Shown one piece after another: positions 18,634-28,272 of a stretch of DNA of 64,000 bases. Position 1 is the stretch's first letter. Every line of letters starts with the position of its first letter. Source of the stretch: UBA5951 sp012269555 (lineage in GTDB: Bacteria > Pseudomonadota > Alphaproteobacteria > Puniceispirillales > Puniceispirillaceae). The notes beneath the pieces were generated by a model that had not been told where the DNA came from, did no database searches, and worked only from the letters and a program-made list of their open reading frames with translations. The stretch covers positions 124,001 to 188,000 of the forward strand of contig JAYQTS010000008.1 of the NCBI GenBank assembly GCA_038147755.1, written 5' to 3'. The translations under genes and the position numbers were made by a program.

Positions 18634-19659
18634 TTATTTTTCTAACAATGAAATAGCGGCATTTCTTCCTGAAATCCACGCTGATTCAATGCGTGGTCCA
18701 GAAAGCCAGTCACCTGCTAGAGCAATTGAATGGTGTATATTAGTGCGCATATGTGATTCGTCGGCAATTTTGGATACCCTCGCAAAACGCCATTTATGGC
18801 CTTCTAAGTAAGAAATCTGTTCTGGTAGCGCAGATATATTGAGTTTGTTACTTTCACTAATTATTGATTTCCATTCCCCCCATAATTCATGAGACAGTTG
18901 ATTTAGATTTCTTTCAATATTTTTTAAGGAAAATTTGGGACTCGCATGAATGATTATAGAGAAATAAGACGTATTATTTGTTTCTCCATGTGACCATTTT
19001 CCAATGGACCAGCTTATATTTCTTTTTGCCAGTAATATAGGTTCAAATGTTGACCGGTTCTTATTCAAAATTAACGCAGAATCGTATGACAATTGAATAC
19101 CTGCTAAAATTGCAATACAAGGCTGATATTCAGCTTTCAAGGTTGTTTGTCTTAGCTCTGTTAGAAATTCTGGAAGTATTGCATGTGTTTGGGGTGCGGG
19201 CATTGTCAGAATAACATTATTTGCATAAATAGGCTTTGAGTTTTCAATTGATATACACCAACCTCTAGTACCTTTTTCCTCTTTCTTTTTAATTTTTGTT
19301 ACAAGTGCATTTTGAACAATATTAAAAGGGCTTACTAATGTTGAAATAAATGACTTAAATATAGGATTTCCAACGTATACTGGGCCTTTTTGGGGATGAT
19401 CAAAAATAGCTATTTCTTTATTTTTAGCACCTGTTTGAACTAATTCGTTAAATTCACTATCTTTTGTTGTAAAAAATTGAGCACCATGATCAAACGAAAA
19501 TAAAGGGTGGTTTCTTGTAGATAATCTACCGCCAGGATTATTACCCTTATCAATTATGAGTACATCTCTTTTATTTTTGGTAAGAGTGTTTGCAGCGGAT
19601 AATCCAGCTACTCCAGAACCAATAATGACGAATTCGTATGTTTGTTTTAATGTGTTTAT
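18634..19659 (-). CDS. FAD-dependent NAD(P)-binding oxidoreductase, renalase/amine-oxidase-like; start unresolved
   Basis: About 340 residues. The N-terminus has the dinucleotide-binding motif VIIGSGVAGLSAA, followed by the flavin segment NPGGRLSTR and FDHGAQFFT. The C-terminal half has LAGDWLSGPRIESAWISGRNAA, the second FAD-contact motif. This pattern fits the renalase-like family of flavoproteins (COG3380 type); the substrate is unknown. The frame is open from just after a TAG at 19672-19674, yet contains no ATG, GTG or TTG before the FAD motif. An ATA at 19659 follows GGAG at 7 bases and is used here. Alternatively one missing A would join an upstream ATG (MINLYSGEFK). Confidence 0.8.
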   Translation of the reverse strand: MNTLKQTYEFVIIGSGVAGLSAANTLTKNKRDVLIIDKGNNPGGRLSTRNHPLFSFDHGAQFFTTKDSEFNELVQTGAKNKEIAIFDHPQKGPVYVGNPIFKSFISTLVSPFNIVQNALVTKIKKKEEKGTRGWCISIENSKPIYANNVILTMPAPQTHAILPEFLTELRQTTLKAEYQPCIAILAGIQLSYDSALILNKNRSTFEPILLAKRNISWSIGKWSHGETNNTSYFSIIIHASPKFSLKNIERNLNQLSHELWGEWKSIISESNKLNISALPEQISYLEGHKWRFARVSKIADESHMRTNIHHSIALAGDWLSGPRIESAWISGRNAAISLLEK

Positions 19660-19768
19660 TTGAATTCTCCGCTATAGAGGTTTATCATCACTTAAGGAAA
19701 TTCAATCTAAAATTGATCAACAACGGGAATTAAAAAATGTCAATTTTTTCCAAAAAACGTTTATAAAT

Positions 19769-20754
19769 ATGACTGATAAAGAAAATAGTCCTGATTATAG
19801 TGATAACAATAAGCTAAACTTATATAGTGCTGAAATTCCACCTGCAAATAAATTAAATGCAGAAAGCGCATTTAAGATTTACGAGTTATTAAGGCCAATT
19901 TTACCTGAAACTAAATCAATCGATCCAAAAATGTTAGGTTCTGTTAGTGAACTTCTTGATGAGGTGGATGGAATTATTTTAGATGGGTATGGAATTGTTA
20001 ACATTGGAAATAATTTAACTCCGGGGTTCCAAAAATTTTTTTCTGAAATTTCCCATCGCAATCTTCCGTTTGTTATTCTAACGAATGGTGCTAGTCAGCC
20101 CTCCAAGAAAACAGCACAGATATATAATAGTTGGGGATTAGAAATAAGCAGGCATGATATAATCTCGAGTAGAGATGTCCTTGAAGAAAAGCTGATAAAT
20201 AAATCTGAAAAAATATAATGCGCTTAGATGAAGCCACCGCACCACTTAAACATTGTTTGGATTTTAATCAAAAAGTGGGGATTTATTGTGATGCTTTGCG
20301 GCAAGCTGAAGCTTTTGCGTTTATGGGAAGTATTGGGTGGACAGATACCAAGCAATCAAAACTTGAGGCAGCATTGAGAGAAAATCCTAGAACTGTTTTC
20401 GTTGCAAATCCCGATATTACAGCCCCACAAGAAAATAGGTTTTCTGCCGAACCTGGATATTGGGTGGCTCGAGCTATGAAGCAGGCAGAATTCCCAGTAG
20501 AATGGTATGGAAAACCTTATCCCGCTTCATTTCAAATGGCTATTAAAATTCTTCAGAGAAAAACAACTAAGGCCCTGAAAAAATCACGAATAGCAATGAT
20601 TGGAGATTCGTTGCATACAGACATCTTAGGAGCCAATGCAGCGGGCTTAATGTCTGTTTTGGTTACGAATTACGGATTAATGCGTGGATTAAACGTTTTG
20701 GAAATCTGTAAACAGACTTCAATTTTTCCTCATTTTATAGCTCCGGTACTTTAA
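19769..20754 (+). CDS. HAD-superfamily class IIA hydrolase, frame broken near 20210
   Basis: Together the two frames encode about 328 residues of the HAD class IIA family (TIGR01459-like sugar-phosphatase type). Motif I is DGIILDGYG, motif II VILTNGA, the motif III lysine is in WYGKPYPASF, and motif IV is MIGDSLHTDILGA. The first frame stops at 20218 and the second opens at an ATG overlapping that stop. Frame 1 has a stop at 20206, so the join must fall in the A6 run at 20208-20213, where adding one A restores a continuous protein. Translational coupling of two half-proteins is possible but would split one enzyme between motifs. The natural substrate is unknown. Confidence 0.8.
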
Positions 20755-20824
20755 ATTCTGCGCGTTTTACTATTGGTTTATATTTTTCCTGTGTTATGTT
20801 TTTTATTGAAATTTAGGACAAAAA

Positions 20825-21588
20825 ATGGGTTTAAGCTTAAAAAAAATTTTAATTACAGGTGGGTCTAAGCGTATTGGAGCTGCGCTTGCAACACATCTGG
20901 CAGCAGATGGTTGGCACGTAATAATACATTGTAATAAAAACAGAAAATCAGCGGAAGCACTTTGTGCACGCCTTATAGAAAAGGGAAGGGAAGTCGAAGT
21001 TCTTCAAGCTGATTTGTCTAATCCCGACGCCTGCAAGCAATTGATTAAAGATGCTTCTCGGGGTTGCCCCTATCTGCTTTGATAAACAATGCCTCTTTGT
21101 TCGTTTATGATGAAATTAATGATTTCTCTGTCCAGACTTTACAAAGACATATAGCGGTTAATGTTGCTGCTCCCGCAATTTTAACTTCGGAATTTGCGAA
21201 ACAATTTAGAGCAAAAAATAGTGGATGTGTAATAAACATTCTTGATTCAAAGTTATTTGGCCTTAATCCAGATTACTTCACCTACACTTTATCAAAAGCG
21301 GCTCTCCAGAATTTTGGTATTTTGGCAGCACAGGCATATGCACCTGCACTTAGGGTAAATGCAATTGCGCCCGGAATTACCCTTCCCTCAGGCGGCCAAA
21401 CAGATGAAGAATTCAAACGGTCTCATAAACGAAATTTGCTTAGAAAAGGCGCAGATAAAGAAGATATAGTCGCTGCTGCACGTTTAATATTATCTACATC
21501 TTCTATGACGGGAGAGACAATTATTCTTGATGGAGGAGCGCATTTGCAGCCATTACCTCGGGATGTTGCTTTTATGGAAGATAATTAA
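20825..21588 (+). CDS. Short-chain dehydrogenase, pteridine reductase/FolM-like, frame broken near 21063
   Basis: About 254 residues over two frames. The N-terminal cofactor motif is TGGSKRIGA, a TGxxxRxG variant typical of pteridine reductases and FolM, rather than the usual TGxxxGxG. After ADLSNPDACKQLIKDAS the frame is lost, and the +1 frame resumes with LPLSALINNASLF. The catalytic region follows with YTLSKAALQ and then VNAIAPG. One T in the GGGGTT at 21060-21065 appears to be missing. The gene abuts folB, which supports a role in reducing dihydropterins in folate or monapterin metabolism; this is inference. Confidence 0.82.
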
Positions 21589-21957
21589 ATGTATGAACCT
21601 AATTTAAAACGATGTTTTCAGCTTTATGGTATTGAAGTTATTTGCTCCATTGGAATTCATCAGTTTGAGCGTCAAAAGCCACAACGAATTTTAATTGATT
21701 TGGATGTTCACCTTGATCCAAAAAATGAACCCAGTTCTGACAAAATTTCTGAGGCACTTGACTATGATACGGTGAGAAGCGCTGTCTTGAAATTATGTAG
21801 AAGCAAGCATTTTGATTTGCAGGAAACATTGGCACGTGAGATATTTGATTTAGTGAGTCAGATGCCTTCGGTTATAGGTGTGTCCATTCGAACTTGTAAG
21901 CCAGATGTCTATTCTGATATCCGCGAGGCCGCTTATATCTTGTCTAATTGCAAGTAA
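21589..21957 (+). CDS. folB: Dihydroneopterin aldolase
   Basis: 122 residues. The start MYEPNLKRCFQLYGIEV is followed by IGIHQFERQKPQRILIDLDV and by a LDYDTVRSAV segment. HFDLQETLAREIFDLV contains the conserved lysine-less catalytic-region glutamate, and the protein ends in the expected beta strand. It converts dihydroneopterin to 6-hydroxymethyl-dihydropterin in folate synthesis. Its ATG directly follows the SDR stop codon, so the two form an operon. folE (GTP cyclohydrolase) and folD are also present elsewhere in the window. Confidence 0.88.
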   Translation: MYEPNLKRCFQLYGIEVICSIGIHQFERQKPQRILIDLDVHLDPKNEPSSDKISEALDYDTVRSAVLKLCRSKHFDLQETLAREIFDLVSQMPSVIGVSIRTCKPDVYSDIREAAYILSNCK

Positions 21958-22059
21958 CTTTGTGAATAATATACTTAAATGGATTTCATTTAATAAATCT
22001 TACTGTTTTTAAAAAGAATTTTGAGGTATGTTTATTCGATATCATATAAAGGATAAGCA

Positions 22060-22784
22060 ATGTTATATGATGTAGGAAAAATAGATACCTTTTATAATAG
22101 CACACGTGGACAAATGGTTGCGAGACTATTGAACAAAGAGCTATCAAAAATCTGGATGCCATCAAATAAAACTTCAAACCTTGTGGTTGGTTTTCCCTCT
22201 ATTTTTCCTGAGCGAAGCACAATGTTTCCAGTGTTAATGCCATCTGAAATTGGTGGTATGCCATGGGAATATGAAAATGTTGTATATAGCGCATTGATTG
22301 ACTCAACAAGTTGGCCATTGGAGAGTGACTCAGTTGACTATGTTCTAATAACGCATGCACTTGAATTTATTCTAGATAAAAATGGATTTTTGTTGGAAGC
22401 GAGTCGGGTTTTAAGAAGTGCGGGCAAACTTATAATGATTGTGCCTCATCGCGGTGGTTTGTGGTCAAGAGCTGAAACAACACCCTTTGGACACGGCACC
22501 CTTTCAGCAAACGTCAAATTTTCGCCCTATTAAAAAATACAGGGTTAAATCCAGAAAAATGCACAAGAAGTTTGTTTTTGCCACCATTCGTAGATAAATT
22601 ACCAAGGGTATTTTCTAACCAAGTAGAAGTTTTTGGGGAGCGCGTGTTACCACTTCTTGGAGGAGTCCTAATTGTTGAAGCAAATAAATTGGTTTATGCA
22701 GAACCAAATAAAAACAGGCTTGCCACGAAGAAACGGTTGTTTGTGTCTGTAAAAGGCCAGTCAGCTTATTCTGTAGAAGAATAA
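22060..22784 (+). CDS. Class I SAM-dependent methyltransferase, frame broken near 22500
   Basis: About 241 residues over two frames. The first frame has an unusual glycine-poor N-terminal region, then SVDYVLITHALEFI (motif of the Methyltransf_11 fold) and ASRVLRSAGKLIMIVPHRGG. After TPFGHGT the +1 frame continues PFSKRQIFALL and then SLFLPPF, as in alphaproteobacterial homologues with PFGHGxPFS. One C is missing from the CCC at 22499-22501. The substrate is unknown. It is a conserved neighbour type in Rhodospirillales-like genomes, but nothing here assigns a pathway. Confidence 0.78.
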
Positions 22785-22843
22785 TAAAGTTCTGAAAAAA
22801 TGCGAGAAATTTTTATTTTGATGGCAACTTTGGGGGAAATTTT

Positions 22844-23491
22844 ATGTCAGACACACTTTTGAAAATAAGACAAAAGATAGATAAAATAGACCAAGCGTTA
22901 CTTGATTTAATTAGGCAGCGTTTGTCTCTCTCTAATGAAATAGCTACTGTGAAGTTAGATGGTAGCCCAGTTTACCGCCCAGCAAGAGAAGCTCTACTTA
23001 TGCATAAGCTTCTTTTGCAAATAGATAATGATTTTGAAAAAGATGTTGTTATCAGGTTGTGGAGATTATTATTAGCTTCAAGTGTCCATAGACAGAAACC
23101 AAAATTTAAAATTATAAGTCTTCGAGGTTTAGAAAAATTTACTCAAGAATTCAGTTCTAATTTCTTGGAACATGAACAATGTGAAACAGAGAAAGATATA
23201 ATAAAAAAATTGTTGGAAAATGATGCAGAAATCGCATTTTTTCCTTATTCGGGGCTCTCTAAAATCGGAATGCATCTTGGAAAAAAGACGGGTATTTATC
23301 TTAATCATAAAATAGATAATGTTGCTATAATCTGTAAAAACATGCCAGAAGAAACAGGCTTTGATATTTCAGTTTTTAAGAGTTCCAATGTTTTAGAAAC
23401 AGCAATAATTGAAAAACCTGGTTTCTTGGCAGAAAATAATTCAAAGGAACTTGTTTATATTGGAGCTTGGGTTAATCTAAAATCTAGTTAA
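22844..23491 (+). CDS. Chorismate mutase with degenerate C-terminal domain
   Basis: 215 residues. The first 80 form an AroQ-type chorismate mutase domain (IDQALLDLIRQRLSLSNEIA, then RPAREALL), which makes prephenate. The remaining 130 residues resemble no catalytic domain I can name. They may be a decayed prephenate-dehydratase-like or regulatory region. The GGGGAA ribosome site is strong. It is followed by an aminotransferase (hisC type) and tyrA, so the three genes make a prephenate-to-tyrosine/phenylalanine cassette common in alphaproteobacteria. Confidence 0.85.
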   Translation: MSDTLLKIRQKIDKIDQALLDLIRQRLSLSNEIATVKLDGSPVYRPAREALLMHKLLLQIDNDFEKDVVIRLWRLLLASSVHRQKPKFKIISLRGLEKFTQEFSSNFLEHEQCETEKDIIKKLLENDAEIAFFPYSGLSKIGMHLGKKTGIYLNHKIDNVAIICKNMPEETGFDISVFKSSNVLETAIIEKPGFLAENNSKELVYIGAWVNLKSS

Positions 23492-23543
23492 AACTAGGAT
23501 AATTTTAGAGCTTTTCATTTTTACAGTTGGAGATATCTTTATA

Positions 23544-24640
23544 ATGACAGTTAAGCCAATGCCAGCTGATGCTATACAAACACTGGTGAGTTATAGACCT
23601 AATTTCGGTAAAAAAATATCTAAATCATTGATTCGGTTGTCTGTCAATGAGAATGGAATTGGGTGTTCCCCTCTCGTTGAGGAGGCAATAAAAAAAAATG
23701 ATATAAAGTTTTATCGATATCCTGCACAACAAGATGAGGATTTAATAGAATCAATAGCATTGAGGTTTAAGCTAAAGCCAGAGAAAATTTTAACAGGAAA
23801 TGGTTCTGATGAGCTTATTTATTTATTATGCACTGCTTTCTTAAACCCTGGTGATGAAGCGATTCATACAGAATATGGTTTTCTGGTATTTCCGCAGGCA
23901 ATAAAAATAGCTGGGGGCGTCCCTATTGTTGCGCCAGATGATAACTTTACAGTAAGCGTTGACGCTATTATCTCTAAGCTTACACCAAAGACAAAATTGG
24001 TGTTTCTTGCAAATCCGAATAATCCAACGGGTTCAATGATTTCTGACCAGGAATTAACAAGATTAATCGAGTCAATTCCAAAATCTGTCCTTCTTATTCT
24101 TGACTGGGCTTATTGCGAGTATGTGACCTCTGGTCTATCTGATGCGGCTAAGCTGGTTGAATCTAATAATAACGTTGTTATGCTTAGGACGTTTTCTAAG
24201 TTATTTGGAATAGCAGCTTTGCGATTGGGTTGGGGTTATTGCCCCCAGATATTCTTGCGACCCTGCAATCTATACGAGGGCCATTCTCAGTTAATCAAAT
24301 TGCAGCTTTAGCTGGAAGAGTTGCTGTAGAGGACATAGCCTTTCAAGAGAAGTCAGTTGCCCATAATAAATTTTGGATGAATGAGATAGTAAATAGATTC
24401 AATGAGATGGGTGTTAAAACATTAGAAGGCCAAGCAAATTTTATGTTACTTGATTTTAGAGATAAAAATGGGCCTTCTGCGGCCTATATTGCTAATCATC
24501 TTATGGAACAAGGTATTCAGCTAAGAGATATGACCCCCTATGGTTTACCAGAAATGCTAAGAATGTCGATTGGAAGAACTGACGAAATGGAAAAATTTAC
24601 ACTATGTTTAAGAAAAATTCTTCTTCAGGAGGCTAGTTAA
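23544..24640 (+). CDS. hisC: Histidinol-phosphate/aromatic aminotransferase (class I/II PLP), frame broken near 24244
   Basis: About 366 residues over two frames. It is a HisC-type aminotransferase: LSVNENGIGCSP at the start, GNGSDELIYLL, ANPNNPTGSM, and the PLP lysine at about K219 in RTFSKLFGIAALRLG. After WGYC the frame is lost in the C5 run at 24242-24246; adding one C restores PPDILATLQSIRGPFSVN and the remaining domain to 24640. Its place between chorismate mutase and tyrA suggests that aromatic transamination is a main role, alongside or instead of histidine synthesis. Confidence 0.88.
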
Positions 24641-24645
24641 GGCAA

Positions 24646-25530
24646 ATGGCTGATAAGCTCCCAAATGTTTCTGTAATAGGTCTTGGATTAATTGGCAGTT
24701 CTATTGTATGTGCAACTCAATATTTTGGTGCTGCAGCGACTGTTACTGGTTTTGATGCATCTAAGGAAGTTCTATTAGAGGCAGAAAAAATAGGGCTTCC
24801 TGTAAATTTAGTCGATGATATAAGGGCTGCTGTTAAGGATGCAGATATCATATTTTTAGCAGTACCGGTTGGAGCTATGGCTGGGGTAGTTAAACAAATT
24901 ATTTCAAATCTTAAGCCAGGTGCTATTCTTACAGATACTGGTTCAACCAAACGTTCTGTCATTGACGATATTAATCCTCTTATCTTGCCTCATATTTCCT
25001 TTGTTCCTGGTCATCCATTAGCAGGAACTGAGTTTTCGGGACCATCTGCAGGTTTCCCTACTTTGTTTAAGGACCACTATTGGCTTCTAATCGGTGACAA
25101 AAAAACAAACTCTGCAATTTCAGTGATTAAGAGATTTTGTGAGAAATTAGGAGCTATGGTAGAAGTCATGGATGCAAATTATCATGATAAGGTTCTAGCA
25201 ATAACTTCTCATTTGCCTCATTTAATTGCCTTTACCATAGTCGGGACAGCCTCAGATTTGGAACATGACTTAAAAAATGATGTTATTAGATTTTCAGCAT
25301 CCGGATTTAGGGATTTTACCCGAATTGCAGCTTCAGATCCTACAATGTGGCGGGACGTATTTTTAAATAATGATAAGGCTGTGCTTGAAATGTTGCAGCG
25401 ATTTACAGAGGACCTCACATTTCTTCAGAAAGCTATCAATGAGCGGGAGGGAGATAAACTTTTTAATTTATTTAAGCGCACAGGAGAGATAAGACGGTCA
25501 ATTATTGATATAGGTTTTGCAAAAGAGTGA
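24646..25530 (+). CDS. tyrA: Prephenate/arogenate dehydrogenase
   Basis: 294 residues. An N-terminal Rossmann motif VIGLGLIGSSI (about 10-20) and the substrate-binding segments TDTGSTKRSVI, FVPGHPLAGTE and ITSHLPHLIAFT define this family. It oxidises prephenate (or arogenate) on the route to tyrosine. No ACT domain follows. It starts 5 bases after the aminotransferase, so it shares its message, and ends 15 bases from the convergent YdcF gene. Confidence 0.94.
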   Translation: MADKLPNVSVIGLGLIGSSIVCATQYFGAAATVTGFDASKEVLLEAEKIGLPVNLVDDIRAAVKDADIIFLAVPVGAMAGVVKQIISNLKPGAILTDTGSTKRSVIDDINPLILPHISFVPGHPLAGTEFSGPSAGFPTLFKDHYWLLIGDKKTNSAISVIKRFCEKLGAMVEVMDANYHDKVLAITSHLPHLIAFTIVGTASDLEHDLKNDVIRFSASGFRDFTRIAASDPTMWRDVFLNNDKAVLEMLQRFTEDLTFLQKAINEREGDKLFNLFKRTGEIRRSIIDIGFAKE

Positions 25531-25545
25531 TCTTAATTACCAGAT

Positions 25546-26139
25546 TTATCCAAAACTAAATTTGACAAACAAAAATTTAAGATATTCTCTTAGTAGAAGT
25601 CTACTTGTCTGCCAGCTTAAATACCAATGTGATAATTTTAAATCAGGCGGATTAACAGCCTGAAAATATATTTTCTTTTCTGGCAGATATCGTCTAAAAA
25701 TAATTTCTGCCCTTGGCAAATGGTAATTTGCGCTAACAAGTAAAACATCTTTTAGATTATGTTTTTGCATCCATTGAATAGTTGCTCTTGCATTCCCATT
25801 TGTATCAATCGCGGTAAACTCAATTTCAACACAGCAATCAAAAAACAAAGCCTGTTCATCTGAAAGAGACAAACTTTCTCTCAATAATTGTTTTGAAATA
25901 CCTTGTCCCACACCTGAAATAAGCATTTTGTTTGCTTTACCCCCGGACAGCATTTCCAATCCTTTTTGGATACGCGCTTGTCCGCCTGTTACTACAACTA
26001 TGCCATTCAAGGGTTCAACTAAAGAAATATTAGCTTTTGGAAGTGTGAGAATGAATTGTTGAAAACTTGCTAATGCCAATCCTGCTAGAAGTAGAAAGCA
26101 TAAGAAAACTCTTTGAATAGAATTAGGAATAAAGGACAT
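25546..26139 (-). CDS. YdcF/ElyC/SanA-family membrane protein (DUF218)
   Basis: 197 residues. A single N-terminal membrane segment (about 9-28) is followed by a DUF218 domain with IVVVTGGQARI, KMLISGVGQG, DTNGNARATIQW and SANYHLPRAEIIFRRY. Family members act in envelope biogenesis, and the biochemical activity is not established. In many alphaproteobacteria this gene follows ftsX near tyrA. Here ftsE and ftsX are absent from the spot, and the zinc-ribbon gene that usually flanks ftsE lies directly next to it. Confidence 0.88.
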   Translation of the reverse strand: MSFIPNSIQRVFLCFLLLAGLALASFQQFILTLPKANISLVEPLNGIVVVTGGQARIQKGLEMLSGGKANKMLISGVGQGISKQLLRESLSLSDEQALFFDCCVEIEFTAIDTNGNARATIQWMQKHNLKDVLLVSANYHLPRAEIIFRRYLPEKKIYFQAVNPPDLKLSHWYLSWQTSRLLLREYLKFLFVKFSFG

Positions 26140-26281
26140 GACAAGAGCTCTTGTTAGTTATAAAATTTTAGAATGAATTTATTACTCTTTAACTTCACTT
26201 CGTATTAGATAAATAATCAAGTTAAATCAGCTATTACTATTTTTAGTGTTGTTAAACTTATTTTTTTAGGATTTAGATTTA

Positions 26282-26965
26282 ATGCTAATAACTTGTCATA
26301 ATTGTGAAACTATTTTTCAGATTGACAAAAGCAAAATTGCTCAAAAGGGACAGCAGGTAAAGTGTTCTGTGTGCGCGCATGTTTGGACTATTTTTCCAGA
26401 TAATGAAGAGGAAACCAACACACCAAAGTTAAATTTAAATAGAAATGAAGACCTTTCTACGGAAGCTAAAACCCAAAAATTACAAGGGCCAAAACACAGA
26501 CAAGATATTCTCGAGAAAAATGAAAAATCAAATTTTTTAGCTTTTTTAATTTGGCTATTTTTAATTTGTATGGTGCTTACTTTAGTCATCTTTGCATTAA
26601 TAACTTACCGAGCGACTGTCACAGCATACTACCCAAAATTATCAACGTTTTTTGAGCTAGCAGGGATTAATATTAATTATTCATCAGAAAGCCTTGATAT
26701 TAAAAACTTACAGACAGATTGGAAAGATGATATCTTGCGGGTTAGGGGTGATATTTTTAATAATGGTTCAATGCGAGTTCATACTCTTCCAGTAAAAATA
26801 ACTGTGATCGATCCCTCTGGCCTTTTATTGTCAACTCACGAAATATGGCCAGATAGCACCACAATAGATGCGTCTGAATATGTTCCATTTTTTGCACAAA
26901 TTACGATTGACGCAGATGAAAAAGCAGAAATACAAGTCGATTTTTTATCATATAAATCAAAATAA
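26282..26965 (+). CDS. MJ0042-type zinc-ribbon membrane protein
   Basis: 227 residues. The N-terminus is a four-cysteine ribbon, ITCHNCETIFQ then VKCSVCAHVW, of the MJ0042/zinc_ribbon_5 type. One membrane segment at about 86-108 (FLAFLIWLFLICMV and onward) precedes a C-terminal beta-rich domain (about 140-227), which resembles DUF3426-like extracytoplasmic regions. Function is unknown. It usually lies next to ftsE in alphaproteobacteria. It converges on lysA with a gap of 8 bases. Confidence 0.82.
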   Translation: MLITCHNCETIFQIDKSKIAQKGQQVKCSVCAHVWTIFPDNEEETNTPKLNLNRNEDLSTEAKTQKLQGPKHRQDILEKNEKSNFLAFLIWLFLICMVLTLVIFALITYRATVTAYYPKLSTFFELAGININYSSESLDIKNLQTDWKDDILRVRGDIFNNGSMRVHTLPVKITVIDPSGLLLSTHEIWPDSTTIDASEYVPFFAQITIDADEKAEIQVDFLSYKSK

Positions 26966-26973
26966 CAAAAATT

Positions 26974-28260
26974 TTATACAAAAGGATTAGTATCCATTTT
27001 TATAAGATCCTCAACTGTCCTTCGTTTACGAACTAAATGTGCTTCTCCATTATGGTATAAAACCTCCGATGCCTCAGGCCTTGTATTATAATTTGACATC
27101 ATAACTGCACCATAGGCACCTGCACTTCGCACTGCTAGATAGTCGCCAGCCTTAACAAGGGGCATTAACCTTTCTTTTGCTAGATAATCACCTGTTTCAC
27201 AAATAGGGCCAACAATATCTGCAATGTCTTTAAAATCGCCTCGCGGGTGCAGGCTATCAATTTTATGATATGCGTCATATAAGGTGGGTCTTATAAAATC
27301 ATTCATCGCAGCATCAACGATAATAAATCGTTTATCATAACCCTGTTTAACATAAATCACTTTGGTAACAAGATTTCCACTATTAGCAACGATAGATCTC
27401 CCTGGTTCAAATCCTAATCTATATCCCTGATTTGCAAACAATCGGTTAACTAATGCTCCATAATCAAAAAAATCTGGACTCATATTTGTTTCATAATCAA
27501 CGCCCACTCCTCCACCCAAATCAAGGCAAGGTACATCAAATCCTTTACTACGAAGATGATTTGAAAAGTTAAGCAAAGCTTTATAAGCTTTTTCAAAAGG
27601 CGCTAGTTTTCGAATTTGTGAACCAATATGCACAGCAAGTCCGGCTGGAACTAAATTTGGATGCAAAGTAATTTTTTGATAATAGTTTTCAGCTTGACCA
27701 TCATTAATAGAAATTCCAAATTTTGTGCTATTTTGGCCCGTTGAGATTTTAACATGACTTCCTGGGTCAACATCTACATTTACTCTAAGTGCTACTGAGC
27801 ATTTAAGATTATTTGAAGACGCAAGGTCCGAAAGTCTTTCTAATTCTGGACCTGACTCTACGTTAATTTGTCCAATTGAGTGTTGCATGGCCAATAGTAA
27901 CTCTTCATCAGTTTTTCCAACTCCAGAAAAAATTATATCGCTTGCCTTTATATTTGCGGCCAGCGCTCGTTGCAGCTCACCCCCTGAAACAATATCAGCT
28001 CCAGAGCCGGCTTTACCTAGTAAGTATAAAATAGCAATTGATGAATTTGCTTTAACAGCAAAATGAATCTTGCAATCAAGCATCGATACAGCTTTTTGAA
28101 ATGCATAAAAATTTTCAAGAATTTTATCACCATCATATACATATAAAGGAGTCATATAAATGTCAGCAAGTTCAGTTAATAAGTCATCTTGCAGACCATT
28201 TTGATTATTTCTTATCTTATTTATATTAGTATTTGATGAAATCATAAAACTTATCCTCAA
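26974..28260 (-). CDS. lysA: Diaminopimelate decarboxylase
   Basis: 428 residues. It decarboxylates meso-diaminopimelate to lysine. The PLP lysine is at about K70 in HFAVKANSS; GGGVGVDYE, EPGRSIVAN and the C-terminal GAYGAVMMSNYN are all present. An alternative ATG five codons in (MISSNT) is equally good. It follows the small lipoprotein and argH on the same strand; argH-lptM-lysA is a conserved order in alphaproteobacteria. Confidence 0.96.
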   Translation of the reverse strand: MRISFMISSNTNINKIRNNQNGLQDDLLTELADIYMTPLYVYDGDKILENFYAFQKAVSMLDCKIHFAVKANSSIAILYLLGKAGSGADIVSGGELQRALAANIKASDIIFSGVGKTDEELLLAMQHSIGQINVESGPELERLSDLASSNNLKCSVALRVNVDVDPGSHVKISTGQNSTKFGISINDGQAENYYQKITLHPNLVPAGLAVHIGSQIRKLAPFEKAYKALLNFSNHLRSKGFDVPCLDLGGGVGVDYETNMSPDFFDYGALVNRLFANQGYRLGFEPGRSIVANSGNLVTKVIYVKQGYDKRFIIVDAAMNDFIRPTLYDAYHKIDSLHPRGDFKDIADIVGPICETGDYLAKERLMPLVKAGDYLAVRSAGAYGAVMMSNYNTRPEASEVLYHNGEAHLVRKRRTVEDLIKMDTNPFV

Positions 28261-28272
28261 GTTAGTATTAAT

